Both the position numbers and the translations under genes were made by a program. DNA of 64,000 bases from contig JAJIZI010000022.1 in assembly GCA_021018995.1 (NCBI GenBank), positions 1 through 64,000 on the forward strand, in the 5' to 3' direction. The notes under the pieces were generated by a model. The model was given only the letters and a program-made list of their open reading frames with translations, was not told the origin of the DNA and searched no databases. Below are positions 43,168 through 53,740 of the stretch, piece after piece (position 1 is the first letter of the stretch; every line of letters starts with the position of its first letter). The DNA comes from Chloranthus sessilifolius (taxonomy: Eukaryota > Streptophyta > Magnoliopsida > Chloranthales > Chloranthaceae).

Positions 43168-45514
43168 TGTAACGTCCCAAAAATTTTGAACCTTGAATAG
43201 TGCACCTCGGGAAGTGTGTCCGACTGGTCACTTATTGAATTGGGTCAACATTGACTTGGTTGACTTACTTGGTTAACTTAAGATAGATAGGCCATGTGTG
43301 AATGTGGAGTGTGTGTGTAATAAGAGTTAGTTTGATTGGGTCATATATACGTAGTTAGGTATGTATGCTTTGCACCCAAGAATGCACCCAAGAAATGAAG
43401 GAGATTATAAAGAATATGGGGAATTTATTCTCATTAGCTTTGGATTGTTGAGAATTTAAGAGGGGATGAATGAGAGGAGGGTGATTATGCTTGTGTCTTA
43501 AATGTGTGTGATTGAGGGTGGATCAGAAAGATTCGCGAATTTAAGGCTTTGAATCGACAAGGGATCAGAGATTTGGGGTTGCGAAACTACCCTTGTGATG
43601 AATGAGAGCTTGGGATCAAGAGATCTGACCAAGTAGAAAGGTATGCTTAAATTCTTTTATGAAATTATAGTTGTTGTATATGAATTTAGCTCACTATGTA
43701 TGAAGAATGAGTTATAGATGTTGAAGAATGAGTTCTAGAAGTTAGAACTCATCGATTTTTGGAAATCGTTCGAACGATTTAAAGTCGTTCGATCGATTAG
43801 GAAAACTGTTCGAACGAAATTAGTGATCGTTTTATCGGTTTTGCTAAAGGGTGAAAGTAGGTGTGAAGGATTTCTAAGGAAATCGATTGAATGAAATAAA
43901 AATTCGATCGATTTCGAACAATTTAGAATCGTTCGATCGATTTGGCAAACCGTTCGATTGATTTAAAATCGTTTAATCGGTTTGGGCTGATTTAGGCTTT
44001 TGTTGGGTTTCTATTTCATGAACAGTGATTAGACTTCTAAACCCCATATTTTACACCATTTATGATACGTTGCATGTGTTTTGGCAGTACCTAGGTTGAG
44101 CCGGACCTTGGGTGGTTAGGGCTAGCTCGGCTTGAGGAATCTATGGAATAAATTATATGTGAGGTAGGAATACTCTGAACATGTACACTTGATTACGAAA
44201 GCATATGTATGTAGTGATGTTATATGTATGTACATGCGTTCAAAGCATAATAATATGCTTGTATTTTTAAAAATGTTGAGTTAAGTATGTGAATATAAGA
44301 TATGTGTGTGCATGTGTACACTAAATGAGAAATCAGGAAGCACAAGAAATGTGACATCCCAGGGATGTATATGCGATGTGAGCATCTGGATGATGACTGT
44401 GAGTATGTGACATCCCAAGGATGTATAATCAATGTGAACATCCAGGTGTTGTGAACTATGTGAATGAGACTTGAACAAGTTTTGAATAATTATATTTAGC
44501 ACAATCACATTGTGGATAACTATATGTAGTTTGCACAATTGATTTAAGGTTCGGAGAATACCCAACCAACGCGGCGGTATACCCGCAATTGACTCGGCAA
44601 GATATCCGTGACCGGTACGACGGGATATCCGTACACTAGTTGACATCCTAGGGATGTATGTGAGTTTATGTGTCCCGTCGCCTATGTGAAAGGGACTTGG
44701 GTTACATTACATGAAAAATAGTCTGATTGGACGACGATGGAGAGTATTCCATCAGGGCTCGATGCTATATTGCTCGGGGATTATTTAAGTTACTTGATTT
44801 AAGTCATGAGAGCAGCCTTTTTGTATTATGTGAATAAGTTGAGAATAAGATAACATGTGTAGTGTAATGATGCATTCAATTCATTCTTTCAGTAATTCAA
44901 ATTATTTTCTAACTGTTTTATATTAATGACATCATGCTTTACTCATCTCATGGAATATGTGTGAGTAAGATAGCTTTACATATTTAGATATATTTTTCTA
45001 TTGAGCTAGGATGTAGCTCACCCTTTTTGACTATACGTCACAGGTTCTGAGATAGCGGCTGCTTCTGAAGACGTTGATTCAGAGGATACGGATAACGTTC
45101 CTGTGGAGGAGTCGGAGCCCCCTCCTGAGGAGTTCTTTTAGAAGACCCTCTACATACTTTAATATTTATTTAGAGAGAGAAATTGTATGGCTTGGTATGT
45201 CCTGCCTTATTTTTGGGATAATGTAATTATGTGAGATATTCTTTTGACAAACCATCTAGGGTGATCATTGTTCCACCGATGGTTCGGATTGGTTCTTTAC
45301 TCATGCTGGCATAAAATTAGAACTATCTTTTGGGTTATATATTTTGACATTATCTTATAGAATTGGAGATTTAATTCAGTGTTAGTTTCTTTTATACATG
45401 CTGTACTTTCGAGTTGTGTGGTATACCAAGTGTTCCATGTATGTATATGGGGCACGACCTCGACTGTCATGCCGATGACACGAGTTTCAGGGTACTAAAA
45501 TCTGGACTGTCATA
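43168..45514 (+). repeat. 3' LTR of chromovirus C
   Basis: It starts TGTAACGTCCC and ends GGACTGTCATA (the last CACA changed to CATA). It carries the same landmarks as the 5' LTR: TTATAAAG near 43405, donor-like AAG|GTATGC near 43641, dyad array 43750-43985, CATCCCAGGGATG-type dyads near 44353, 44410 and 44641 (partly mutated), acceptor CGTCACAG at 45036-45043 and the acidic mini-exon 45044-45141. Confidence 0.92.
45044..45141 (+). other. Conserved acidic mini-exon in the 3' LTR of C
   Basis: After CAG the frame (two leftover bases GT, then codons) reads SEIAAASEDVDSEDTDNVP, then EESEPPPEEFF and a stop. Compared with the 5' LTR copy it keeps frame and acidity. It lies downstream of the aORF, so it could serve as that gene's last exon. 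Confidence 0.5.
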
Positions 45515-46008
45515 GTTTTTTTTCGAAATCCTAATTTTTTTCCCCAATTTTCACTAATTTCGGGCCTTAAAACATATAATTCAGCCCAAAATCGATCGAT
45601 CGATTCGAAAATCAATTGATCAATTTTCACAAATTTTCAGAAACCCGACCCAACTCTTCAACAGACAGCCTTGGTATTTTGGTCATAAAATTTTATTATA
45701 TGCTCAGATTGATGCGATTCTTATGACATTGGAAAGAAGACAATGAGCTTTACATTTTTGGGTGAAATAATAATTTCATGAATCCAAAATTTTAAAGGTA
45801 AAAATTGAGTTGCAAGTTGGGATAAGTTTTAGATGATCTAAGGTTGCGCGAATTTGACGTTATTTTCTAAACTCTTGGGCTATTTTATGCTAAACTTATC
45901 TCAAGAAGTGTAAATCACTAAAACTACACAAATTATATTAAATAGTTTCATCAAACAACAATCTATAAGTTTAAGGAGTCAAATATTAACGTTTTTCAAG
46001 ACTTATCA
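45515..46008 (-). repeat. Right (5') LTR of element E, right fragment
   Basis: The remainder of the E LTR after the C insertion ends ACTTATCA at 46008 (minus-strand start TGATAAGT). It holds the GATCGATC dyads (45587-45628) that sit upstream of the E TATA box, now 12.4 kb away from it. Confidence 0.85.
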
Positions 46009-46274
46009 CTCTCTCTCTCTCCTAGCTCTCTCTTACTATTCTCATAATCTCTCTCTCACCGAATATTTCTCCCCAGTTGCTCTCTCTTCTCCATTCTCTC
46101 TCTCTAATTTTTAATTTATTGTGTATTGTGTACACTACAGATAGTGCTCCCCTTTCTCTTTCATAATCTCTCTATCTGAATTTCTCTCACAAAATATTTT
46201 TTTTAGATATCTCTTTCTCTCTCCTAATCTCGCTTTTTAAATTTATCTACTCTCTTCTAATCTCTCTATATTTC
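46009..46274. repeat. CT-rich tract between E and G
   Basis: TCTCTCTCCTAAT-type pyrimidine-rich sequence, similar to 27080-27170 and 49852-49980. It is probably one original tract split by insertions. No gene. Confidence 0.75.
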
Positions 46275-46630
46275 TGTCACGATCCAAAATTCTACCCCAT
46301 CCCAAGAGCCTAAAATTTTATGTTATGACCCGCATGCATCCCAGATACGCTAAACTGATATATACATAATCAAAATTCTCACACTAACATGATTTCACAA
46401 AATTCGTGAATCCAATAGTATAAAGATGGAGAATCTGAACATAAATAAATAATGAATAAAAATAATACTGAACCAATGAAATAACTATTAATAAAAGGAA
46501 AATAAAGGTCAAATATAAATCAAAAGTACGGGGCTAACAATAAATGCCTAATGACAAATGATAACTATACTAAATAAAAAATAAACTTTATAAAATAAAG
46601 ATCCTAATCTCTATACCAAAACTAGCGCTA

Positions 46631-46788
46631 TCAATAATTGGCACTAGGATCGTAATCAGCACAAAGGTCCTGCTAGTGTCCTGTAGTGTCACCCTCCCAA
46701 GGCTCCTGGTACTCAACGTCCATGAGGTCAATAAAGTCAGCGTCAACAGGATCTGGATAACCGGTATCCATGTCGTCGATAAAATCAC
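46631..46788 (-). other. Acidic mini-exon in solo LTR G
   Basis: Minus strand: acceptor TTTTTAG then GT and DFIDDMDTGYPDPVDADFID, then VEYQEPWEGD and a premature stop; the frame otherwise runs on to YDPSANY. H (63292-63135) has the same peptide with DADFIDPMGVEYQEP. The phase at the acceptor matches A-D. Confidence 0.5.
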
Positions 46789-47460
46789 CTAAAAAGAGTA
46801 AATGCTACGAGGGTTTAGTTGCTAAACAATGCGTAACTCAGTGGATACACTATCAATCCACCCTACACTACTCAAGTGCATTGTGGGTGGATCTCGTGAG
46901 TGATAATAATAGTATGACAGTATATAAGAAATAAAGAAATATCAAAATCATACGTAACATAAAACTCATATCTTAACCTACATGCAAGATTATGATCTAA
47001 ACACACTCCAATTCTAATGTGTCTCACCATACTTCATAAACATAACATATTTTATTATAACGATACATGCGTCTGTACATCACATGTACGTACATTCTTA
47101 CTTCTGTTTCTTAATACGACCTGTGTCAAGATAGTTGCTCGAGCCTATCATGTGAGAGTCACTATAGTAAAATACCACCCTCCAACATAACATAGCATAC
47201 TCATACTCATACACATACTAGTACTCATACACACACTCGTACTCATACACCCCATCCAGTCTCAAAGTCGTAACTCATAATGTAACTCATACATATTTGT
47301 ACATACTCATTGTCTTCTGAGAGACCCATCTTGACTGTAAACATTGTAGTCCTTATGGTGGCTACGTAAGGAACGCCACATACATATTTAGTTTCTTAAT
47401 TTTATGCTGACTTATACAACGATATCTAATTATATGTATATCTTATCTTATCTTATATAT

Positions 47461-47780
47461 TCTTTCTTTTCATATTCCTACAACCTTAATCTAGAGTAAG
47501 TCATGGTGCGATAAACTTTACTAATCACGCTTTTCAAGAGACATGCTCCGTAGTAACCTGGATATACTTCGTGTGATTGCCCATACTATTATAGAGGTAT
47601 CCATACATGGATGCGTATATTCTTTCTTTTCATATTCCTACAATCTTAATCTAGAGTGAGTCATGGTGTGATAAACTTTACTAATCACGCTTTCCAAGGG
47701 ACAAATTTCGTAGTAACCTGGATGTACTTCGTGTGGTTGCCTATATTATTATAGAGGTATTGCATCCGTACATGGATGCC
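47461..47780. repeat. 160-bp tandem duplication in G
   Basis: TCTTTCTTTTCATATTCCTA begins at 47461 and again at 47621, followed by about 160 bp of matching sequence in each case, with scattered substitutions. Confidence 0.85.
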
Positions 47781-48168
47781 TATAATCAGAGTTTCACGTA
47801 ATATTGAAAGGAATCCCATCATAACTAAGGCCTAAAGGTCAAGTGTCGTATCTTATTCCTTAACTTAATCGATCATATTAAAAACTCAAGGGTATAGGGC
47901 CACCTTATATGTCATCGTATACGAGGTTACACTGAATTCGCACTCACTCTACTCGTCATGATGTCTCATACCATCATGAGTTATAAGGTACATGAATACG
48001 GTGTGATCCCTGCTTCGATACCATCTCAGCGAATCACCACATCCAAGCGTAGGCATGATCTCATACATTGACATACATGACCTATTCTATCCATAAAACA
48101 TACCACATAAAAATTATAGAAATATAATCTTATCTTACTAGTGAATTGATTGGAATTCAAAGATACGT

Positions 48169-48170
<2 letters not shown>

Positions 48171-48218
<48 letters not shown>

Positions 48219-48220
48219 AC
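48171..48220. repeat. (CA)n(TA)n microsatellite
   Basis: About 15 CA dinucleotides run directly into about 10 TA dinucleotides. Confidence 0.95.
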
Positions 48221-48595
48221 ACATCAATGCAATTAAAATATGGGTGCAGTTCTTAGTGTATATGTAGTGAGAAACATGAAAGGTTCAAATTTCACTTCAC
48301 AGATGTCATCATAATCCTAAAGTTTCCATGCCATCGTGAAGATCATATCGAGATGATAAAAATAAATATATAATATGCTATAATCGGGTAAATGCATAAA
48401 AAGATATTGCGTTTTAAATTTAGATCTATTATGACCATCGATCGAAAACCCAATGTAAAGATTACTATACAATAGGCATTTTTTTATCATAATATATATC
48501 ATGGGTAGAATACTTGATACTCCGCCAAAACATAATGATAATTCAGAATACCGGACCATAAATCGGGTATGAAATTCAAGTCCACAACATCAAAA

Positions 48596-48865
48596 TAAGA
48601 ATATAGATTAGATTTTAGGGCTTAATTAATTTTAAATAAAACATGAATATAGTTTAGATTTTAGGGGAATGAGAATATAGATTAGATTTTAGGACTTAAT
48701 TACTTTTAAATAAAATAAGAATATAGCTTATATTTTAAGGTTGAATTAGTTTTAAATAAAACAAGAATATAGATTAGAATTTTATGGCTTAATTAGTTTT
48801 AAATAAAATAAGAATATAATTTAAATTTTAGAGCTTAATTTATTTATAATAAAACAAAAATATAG
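48596..48865. repeat. About 60-bp AT-rich tandem repeat, five copies
   Basis: The unit contains AAGAATATAGATTAGATTTT and CTTAATTAATTTTAAATAAA; copies differ by substitutions and one shortened unit. It lies inside LTR G. Confidence 0.85.
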
Positions 48866-49851
48866 AATTACAACAACAATATAGAATTGCAGTTTAATAG
48901 AAATGTAAATTACTAATTATACAGATATATTAGATTTACAAATAAACAGGTTCAATAGAATATACCAAATAAGCAGATCTATCAGATTTACTAGATATTA
49001 GGGCTTAATTAATTTTTTAAACTTGTTAATGCGCGATTGAGCGCACCCTACACGACAAGATCTGAGAAGAATAGAGGGGATAAATGTGTACCCACTTGTT
49101 GAAGCGTGAACGGTTGATCTTGTCACAGTTCGGGTTGAAGAGATCGATACCAAAAGCGTCGGTTCATCCAAGTTGTCTTCTCTTTCTTTCTCCTTCGATC
49201 TTGTCGATGGTTGAACGAGAGATTTGAGAAAAGGCTGGAGTGTTTTAAGAGAGTAATTTTGGCTGTAGAGAATAAAGAGCTGTAAGGTTTTATTTATAAT
49301 GGTAGCAAAGTTTAAGGTTAACTCTAATTCGGACTTTTCGTAAAAGATTTAATAAAATATAGTTTTTCATGCAAGAAGGTAGTCATGTTGTGAAAAAGTT
49401 TTGTTCCGGCGCTCTATGTAGGCACCGAAGTAAATAGTGTTTCTTTCTCGAAATTACGGTTATACCTCATAACTTGTTTCATCTCTTAAAACGGGCATAA
49501 CTTATTATATTTTTGTCGGAATTCAGGGTTTAGGGATGGAACCGTATCGACGAGCACTCCGTAACGAGTTTAAATTTGACTAAGAAAAAATGAACATAGG
49601 ATAAATATGATTTTTTTCTAAAAGAGGGTGGGTTCCGGTGTGGAGCGCTAACACCATGCACAATGTGCTACATCTAACTCCGTTAAAATAGTCAAAATGA
49701 GTCGGGTTGTAATATTCCCCTCCCGCTCCTTATAAAATTTTCGTTCTCGAAATTTATGTACCGGTGGTGATAAGCTATGGGTACTTCTCCATAGTCTCAA
49801 CTTCTCATTAAAAATCAACGATTCAACATTAGCAAAATCAAAGTCGTTACA

Positions 49852-51227
49852 GTTTCTCTTTTAATTTCTCTCTCTCTCTCTCTCTTAATTTATGTCTCTC
49901 TCCCCAAATTTCTCTCTCTCCTAACCTCTCTCTTTATCTCTCCTAATTTTTCTCTCTCACAGAATCTCCCTCACAATAGAAAGTTGGATTTATAGGATGT
50001 GTGAGATGTATGCTATTGATGGTGTTCCTTTTCTATTTTCTACGTATAATTACTCAATCCAAACACCAAAAAATAATGAATTCCTATGAATTTTCAAAGA
50101 GCAGAAATCCATTTGATCTACAAATCCTTTTCCTATGTTTTCGAAAAATTACCAAGCAGACCCTAAATATTTCAAAGAATTCTCATTGTAGGTGATTTTG
50201 AAATTTGTCCAAATGTACAGCCAATAGACTTCTTCCATACATTAAATTAGAACCATCTACGACTTATTTGAACAATTTATGTGGCAGCTTACACTAAAAA
50301 ATTTTGACTTATTTTTATTTTCACCCTCATTTTTTTTTTACTTTGGGATCATCGATCCGATCCGCCGACACCAATACGGATCAGTTTCAAGCTGACCAAT
50401 CCAATGACCGATTCTGATATTTGAAACCATGGTATCAACTATGTTGGAAAATAGATTGATAAAAGAGAAAACAAGGTTGGAAAATTGTATGTATAAATGA
50501 GGAAGAGGCTCGGGACTATGCGTTCGGATGCAGCCCTTACTATTTGAGCATCATGTGTCACCCATCACAAGGATCGGATGCCATGGAGATTTGGATAAGA
50601 TTTATTAGGTATCACCTACAAAATTGGGTATGATCCAAAACATATTGATCATTGAAAATGTAGTCAAAGGTACTCAAAATCAATGCACCAAATTGATTGG
50701 GCGTCACTTTATCTTTGACCCATCAAAAGGAGGTAAAAAAAAGTCACAATTTATATATATATATATTAAAATTACGTGTCCCATGGTTGATCAACTTGAA
50801 ATGGGTGTTGTTTTGGGTTTGATCATCCCACATGGCATATGATTTGGTGTCTGGGCGCAACCCTCCAGGGTTACCTCCGGACGCATATGCCCTATTCTCA
50901 ATTTGAAAATATGATAACAAAAAGTCTGTGAAATTAGACTCGTAGCGCATAGTCAGATAATTGCTATCTTTAAAGCATTTTCCGCTCCTTCCTAAAGTGA
51001 GTGATCAAGTTTGCAAAAGGCTCAACGAGCTCAATCTCTTGAATGTGGTCCATTAATTTGCAATGATCCTCTACAAGACTGCAATGGTAGAGGATCAACT
51101 CAGAAAACTCAATCTTTTGAAAGAACAAAAATAAAAGTACAGGAATTTCAAACTAGTATATAAAGAGATTCATATAAATTCAACGTGTCTTGATCTATGT
51201 TTAGAGATTTCCTTTTAAGGGACTTTA
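49852..51227. other. Intergenic DNA: CT tract and unassigned sequence
   Basis: 49852-49980 is CT-rich. The rest is AT-rich sequence without a coding frame I can support. 50345-50445 resembles the right end of the GTATCGG/CCGATAC MITE family (ends CCGATTCTGATATTTGAAAC). A short (TA)n is at 50753-50766. Nothing else is recognised. Confidence 0.6.
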
Positions 51228-52101
51228 GAAAAAGAGGACCCATTTCAAAAAGTTTTATGTTATTATACTGGAAAAGAAGTTTTTAGGTAAAAGAGATTTC
51301 ACAGAAATCAAGTTTTAAGGAAATCTGAGATGCAAAAAGTTTCCCATGTGTGATAGGCCTTATACATATGAAAATACTAAAGTACTATTGTCTTCTCCAA
51401 GAGATGAGGTCAATTTTCGGTTCATCTTCTCCTGCACTGATGAGATTTTGGTTCATCGTCTTCGGCGCCGATGAATTTTTGGTCGCTCTTTTTCGGTGCT
51501 CGAAAAAAACTAAACAACGCCGGCGAAATTTTGAGTCGTCGATTTTTTGTTCATCTTCTTCGGTGCCGATGAGGTTTTGATTCATCGTCCCCGACACCAA
51601 TGAATTTTTGGTTGCACTTTTTCAGCGCTTGAAAAAACTAATCGGCACCGAAAAATTTTGGGTCACCGATTTTTGTTTCATCTTCTCCGGCACCAATTAG
51701 GTTTTGGTTCATCGTTGCCGATTAATTTGTTCGAGCGCTGCAAAAGTGCGAGCAAAAACTAATCAGCGCCGAAGAAGTTTTGGGTCGCCGATTTTTGGTT
51801 CATCTTCGGTGCTGATGAGTTTTTTCGAGCGCCGAAAAAGAGCGACCAAAAACTTATCGGTGCCGGAGTTGATAAACAAAAACCTCTTTGGCGCCGGAGA
51901 AGATGAACTGAAAGTCAACCGCATCTTTTAGAGAAGACAAGGGTACTTTAGTATTTTCACATATACAAGGCCTCTCACAAATGAGAAATATTTTGCATCT
52001 CACATTTCCTTAAAGCTCTGACTTCCATGAAATCTCTGATACCTAAAAGCTTCTTTTCCAATATAATAGTCTATAACTTTTTGAAATGGATCCTCTTTTT
52101 C
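51228..52101. mobile_element. Fold-back element with inner 127-bp tandem repeats
   Basis: Imperfect inverted arms of about 200 bp (51228-51430 and 51885-52101) start at AAAAAGAGGACCCATTTCAA and its counterpart ending CCTCTTTTT. Between them a 127-129-bp unit repeats four times (TTCATCTTCT at 51421, 51550, 51677, 51801), with GGTGCCGATGA / GCGCCGAAGAAG wording that itself pairs in inverted fashion. This fits Foldback-type DNA transposons or an inverted-repeat locus. Frames through the repeats are just translated repeats. Confidence 0.75.
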
Positions 52102-52629
52102 TTATTCCCCCTTCCTTTTTGTAGATAGTCATGTAACTTTTGAAGCAGTCACTATTGCAGCTACTCCAATAGTCATATTTTGGACATTAAACCCTAATTT
52201 TCATGCTAACATTTTTTTCTTTTTAAATCCAACTAAAAATAAAATGTCAAAGATTTTATATATATAGTAGGAAACCATTTTTGCACTCTTCGAAAAGAGT
52301 TAGGTCAAATCTTGCATCGAGTGCAACCTTTATGTTTAGTTTCGACCATTGAGTTTGGAACTCTGAAATAGTTGTAAGTGATAAGTGAGAGGAAAGTGAG
52401 GATGACGTTAAGACATCATGCCACTAATGTGCTTGGCCAGGGGCGGACGCATGTATGGGTGAGGGCGGGCGGGTGCACGCCTGCACTGACTTAAAAAAAT
52501 AAATTGTGCCTTGGGTACCTCTATTTGCACCCATGTCACCTCTGAAATTACTCACGTCCTAGACACCTTGAAGACCATTGATTGTTTCAGATCAATGATG
52601 GAAATAGTGTTTCAGGCCAACATTCTACA

Positions 52630-52848
52630 GAACAGATCTTGAGATCATGGTTCACCTATCATACGGTAAATTTTTTATTCCATGTGTCACTGATCTCCAA
52701 AAAATGGCCTTAAATTGACATTTGGGCGTGATGTCTGACATATGATTCAGAGACCATTTTTTAGGGGAATTTGTGATACCTGAAATAAAAACTGACCGTC
52801 TTATATGTGCGCCATGATCTCAAGATCTCTTGTATGGAATATCAGGAT
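52630..52848. mobile_element. MITE-like hairpin 1
   Basis: ACAGATCTTGAGATCATGG at about 52634 is mirrored by CCATGATCTCAAGATCTCTT at about 52818. The 200-bp element is related to 53192-53391, with the same termini and an internal GTGTCACTGATCTCC region. Confidence 0.6.
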
Positions 52849-53191
52849 GAAACATGACCTCCATCATCTAATCCGGTTTAATTAATGTTTATCAAGGGAT
52901 CTAGGATGTGGGCGCAAACAATGGTACCCATTTTGCTTTTCTTATAGAATAAAAGATTTCTATTTTGCAATAATGTGGGGGTCCACTTTCTGGATCTTTT
53001 CTAAAGATAAAATTAAATAAAATTCAGCTGACTTTATTTTTGCCCACGATTGGAGCTAAAATCTGAAGGGACTAATGTATTTGCAATCCTTAAAATTCAA
53101 AATTCTTTCTTCTCAACTCAAGTTTTGCATGCAATAATCATTTGACTGTTTTGAATTTGATGATGAAAATAGGTTTTAAGCCTAATTTTTC

Positions 53192-53391
53192 ACACAAAAG
53201 ATCTTGAGACCATAGACTTGCCATCAAACATTACTTTTCTCTGTGGCACACATCCCAAAATATAGCGCTAATTTAGTGTGATGTGTGCCTCATTGCTTTT
53301 TAGTTACTTTATTGAGATTTGTGCCACTTAAAATAAAAAAAATTGACTGTCAGATGGCACGCCCATAGTCTCAAGATCCTTTGTGTGGAAG
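53192..53391. mobile_element. MITE-like hairpin 2
   Basis: CACACAAAAGATCTTGAGAC is mirrored by GTCTCAAGATCCTTTGTGTG about 180 bp later. It is the same family as the hairpin at 52630; a third, partial member may lie at 54620-54780, cut by element F. Confidence 0.65.
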
Positions 53392-53740
53392 ATTGAAGTG
53401 AAAAATGAACTCCATCGTCTAAGTCAAATCAATCAATTGTTGATGATCAAAAGATCGTATGAAAAAGATTAAACACAATGATCAAAAAATCATATGTAGG
53501 AAAGACCATCTAAGTCGTAAGATTTGAAAGCCATGATAAAAAAATCCTATGTTGAAAAAATTGGCACGAAACACGATTTTTATGATAATATATTTTTTAA
53601 TATTTTTTAAAATTATTAATATATATATTTATATATTTTTTAATCCCAACAATTTTTTCAAAAGTTATTTCGAAATGTATTGAAATTAAATCTAATTCAT
53701 CTTGAGCTCCGCCTAGATGAAAATTCTGATTCCGCCACTG

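Larger units (their letters stand above)
33074..45514 (+). mobile_element. Full-length chromovirus C, 12.4 kb
   Basis: Complete layout: 5' LTR 33074-35405, tRNA-Met primer site 35408-35419, gag, protease, RT, RNase H, integrase with chromodomain (to 40256), palindrome array and TATA box, aORF 41169-42503, polypurine tract 43155-43167, 3' LTR 43168-45514. The LTRs differ by several percent in the parts I compared, so this is an old insertion. Flanking 5-mers (CTCAA and GTTTT) do not match. Pol carries at least eleven in-frame stops. It is inserted in the right LTR of E. Confidence 0.93.
27391..46008 (-). mobile_element. Athila-like element E, internally deleted, interrupted by chromovirus C
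   Basis: On the minus strand: right (5') LTR 32063-33073 plus 45515-46008, tRNA-Asp-type primer site 32040-32056, a 3.2-kb interior without pol, polypurine tract 28861-28877, left (3') LTR about 27391-28860. The left LTR has lost about the last 60 bp found at 32063-32120. The sequence next to the polypurine tract (CTTTGCTAGTCC..., ACCCCTAGGTRATCCCTAG) matches the Athila-like element at 5858-6010, which shows the relation. It is a non-autonomous derivative. Confidence 0.85.
46275..49851 (-). mobile_element. Solo LTR G (chromovirus, 3.58 kb)
   Basis: On the minus strand it starts TGTAACGACTTTG at 49851 and ends GGATCGTGACA at 46275. ATTTC precedes and GTTTC follows, a 4/5 target duplication. 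It is related to element H. It contains an embedded copy of polypurine tract plus LTR start (49700-49731), a (CA)n(TA)n microsatellite (about 48171-48220), a 160-bp tandem duplication (47461-47780), a roughly 60-bp repeat in five copies (48596-48865), ACTCATAC repeats (about 47190-47250), and an acidic mini-exon (46788-46631). No internal region is present. Confidence 0.8.
52438..53740. mobile_element. hAT-like non-autonomous DNA transposon, 1.3 kb
   Basis: Ends CAGGGGCGGA (52438-52447) and TCCGCCACTG (53731-53740) form 10-bp terminal inverted repeats with one mismatch. Flanks TGCTTGGC and CGCTTGGA match at 6 of 8 positions, consistent with an eroded 8-bp duplication. CAG(G/T)G termini and 8-bp duplications are hAT traits. 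No transposase frame is present. Two small MITE-like hairpins lie inside. Confidence 0.55.

Noticed and set aside
51350-51931. Two plus-strand frames in the fold-back element as genes
   Set aside because: They are translations of the 127-bp tandem repeat and appear on both strands.
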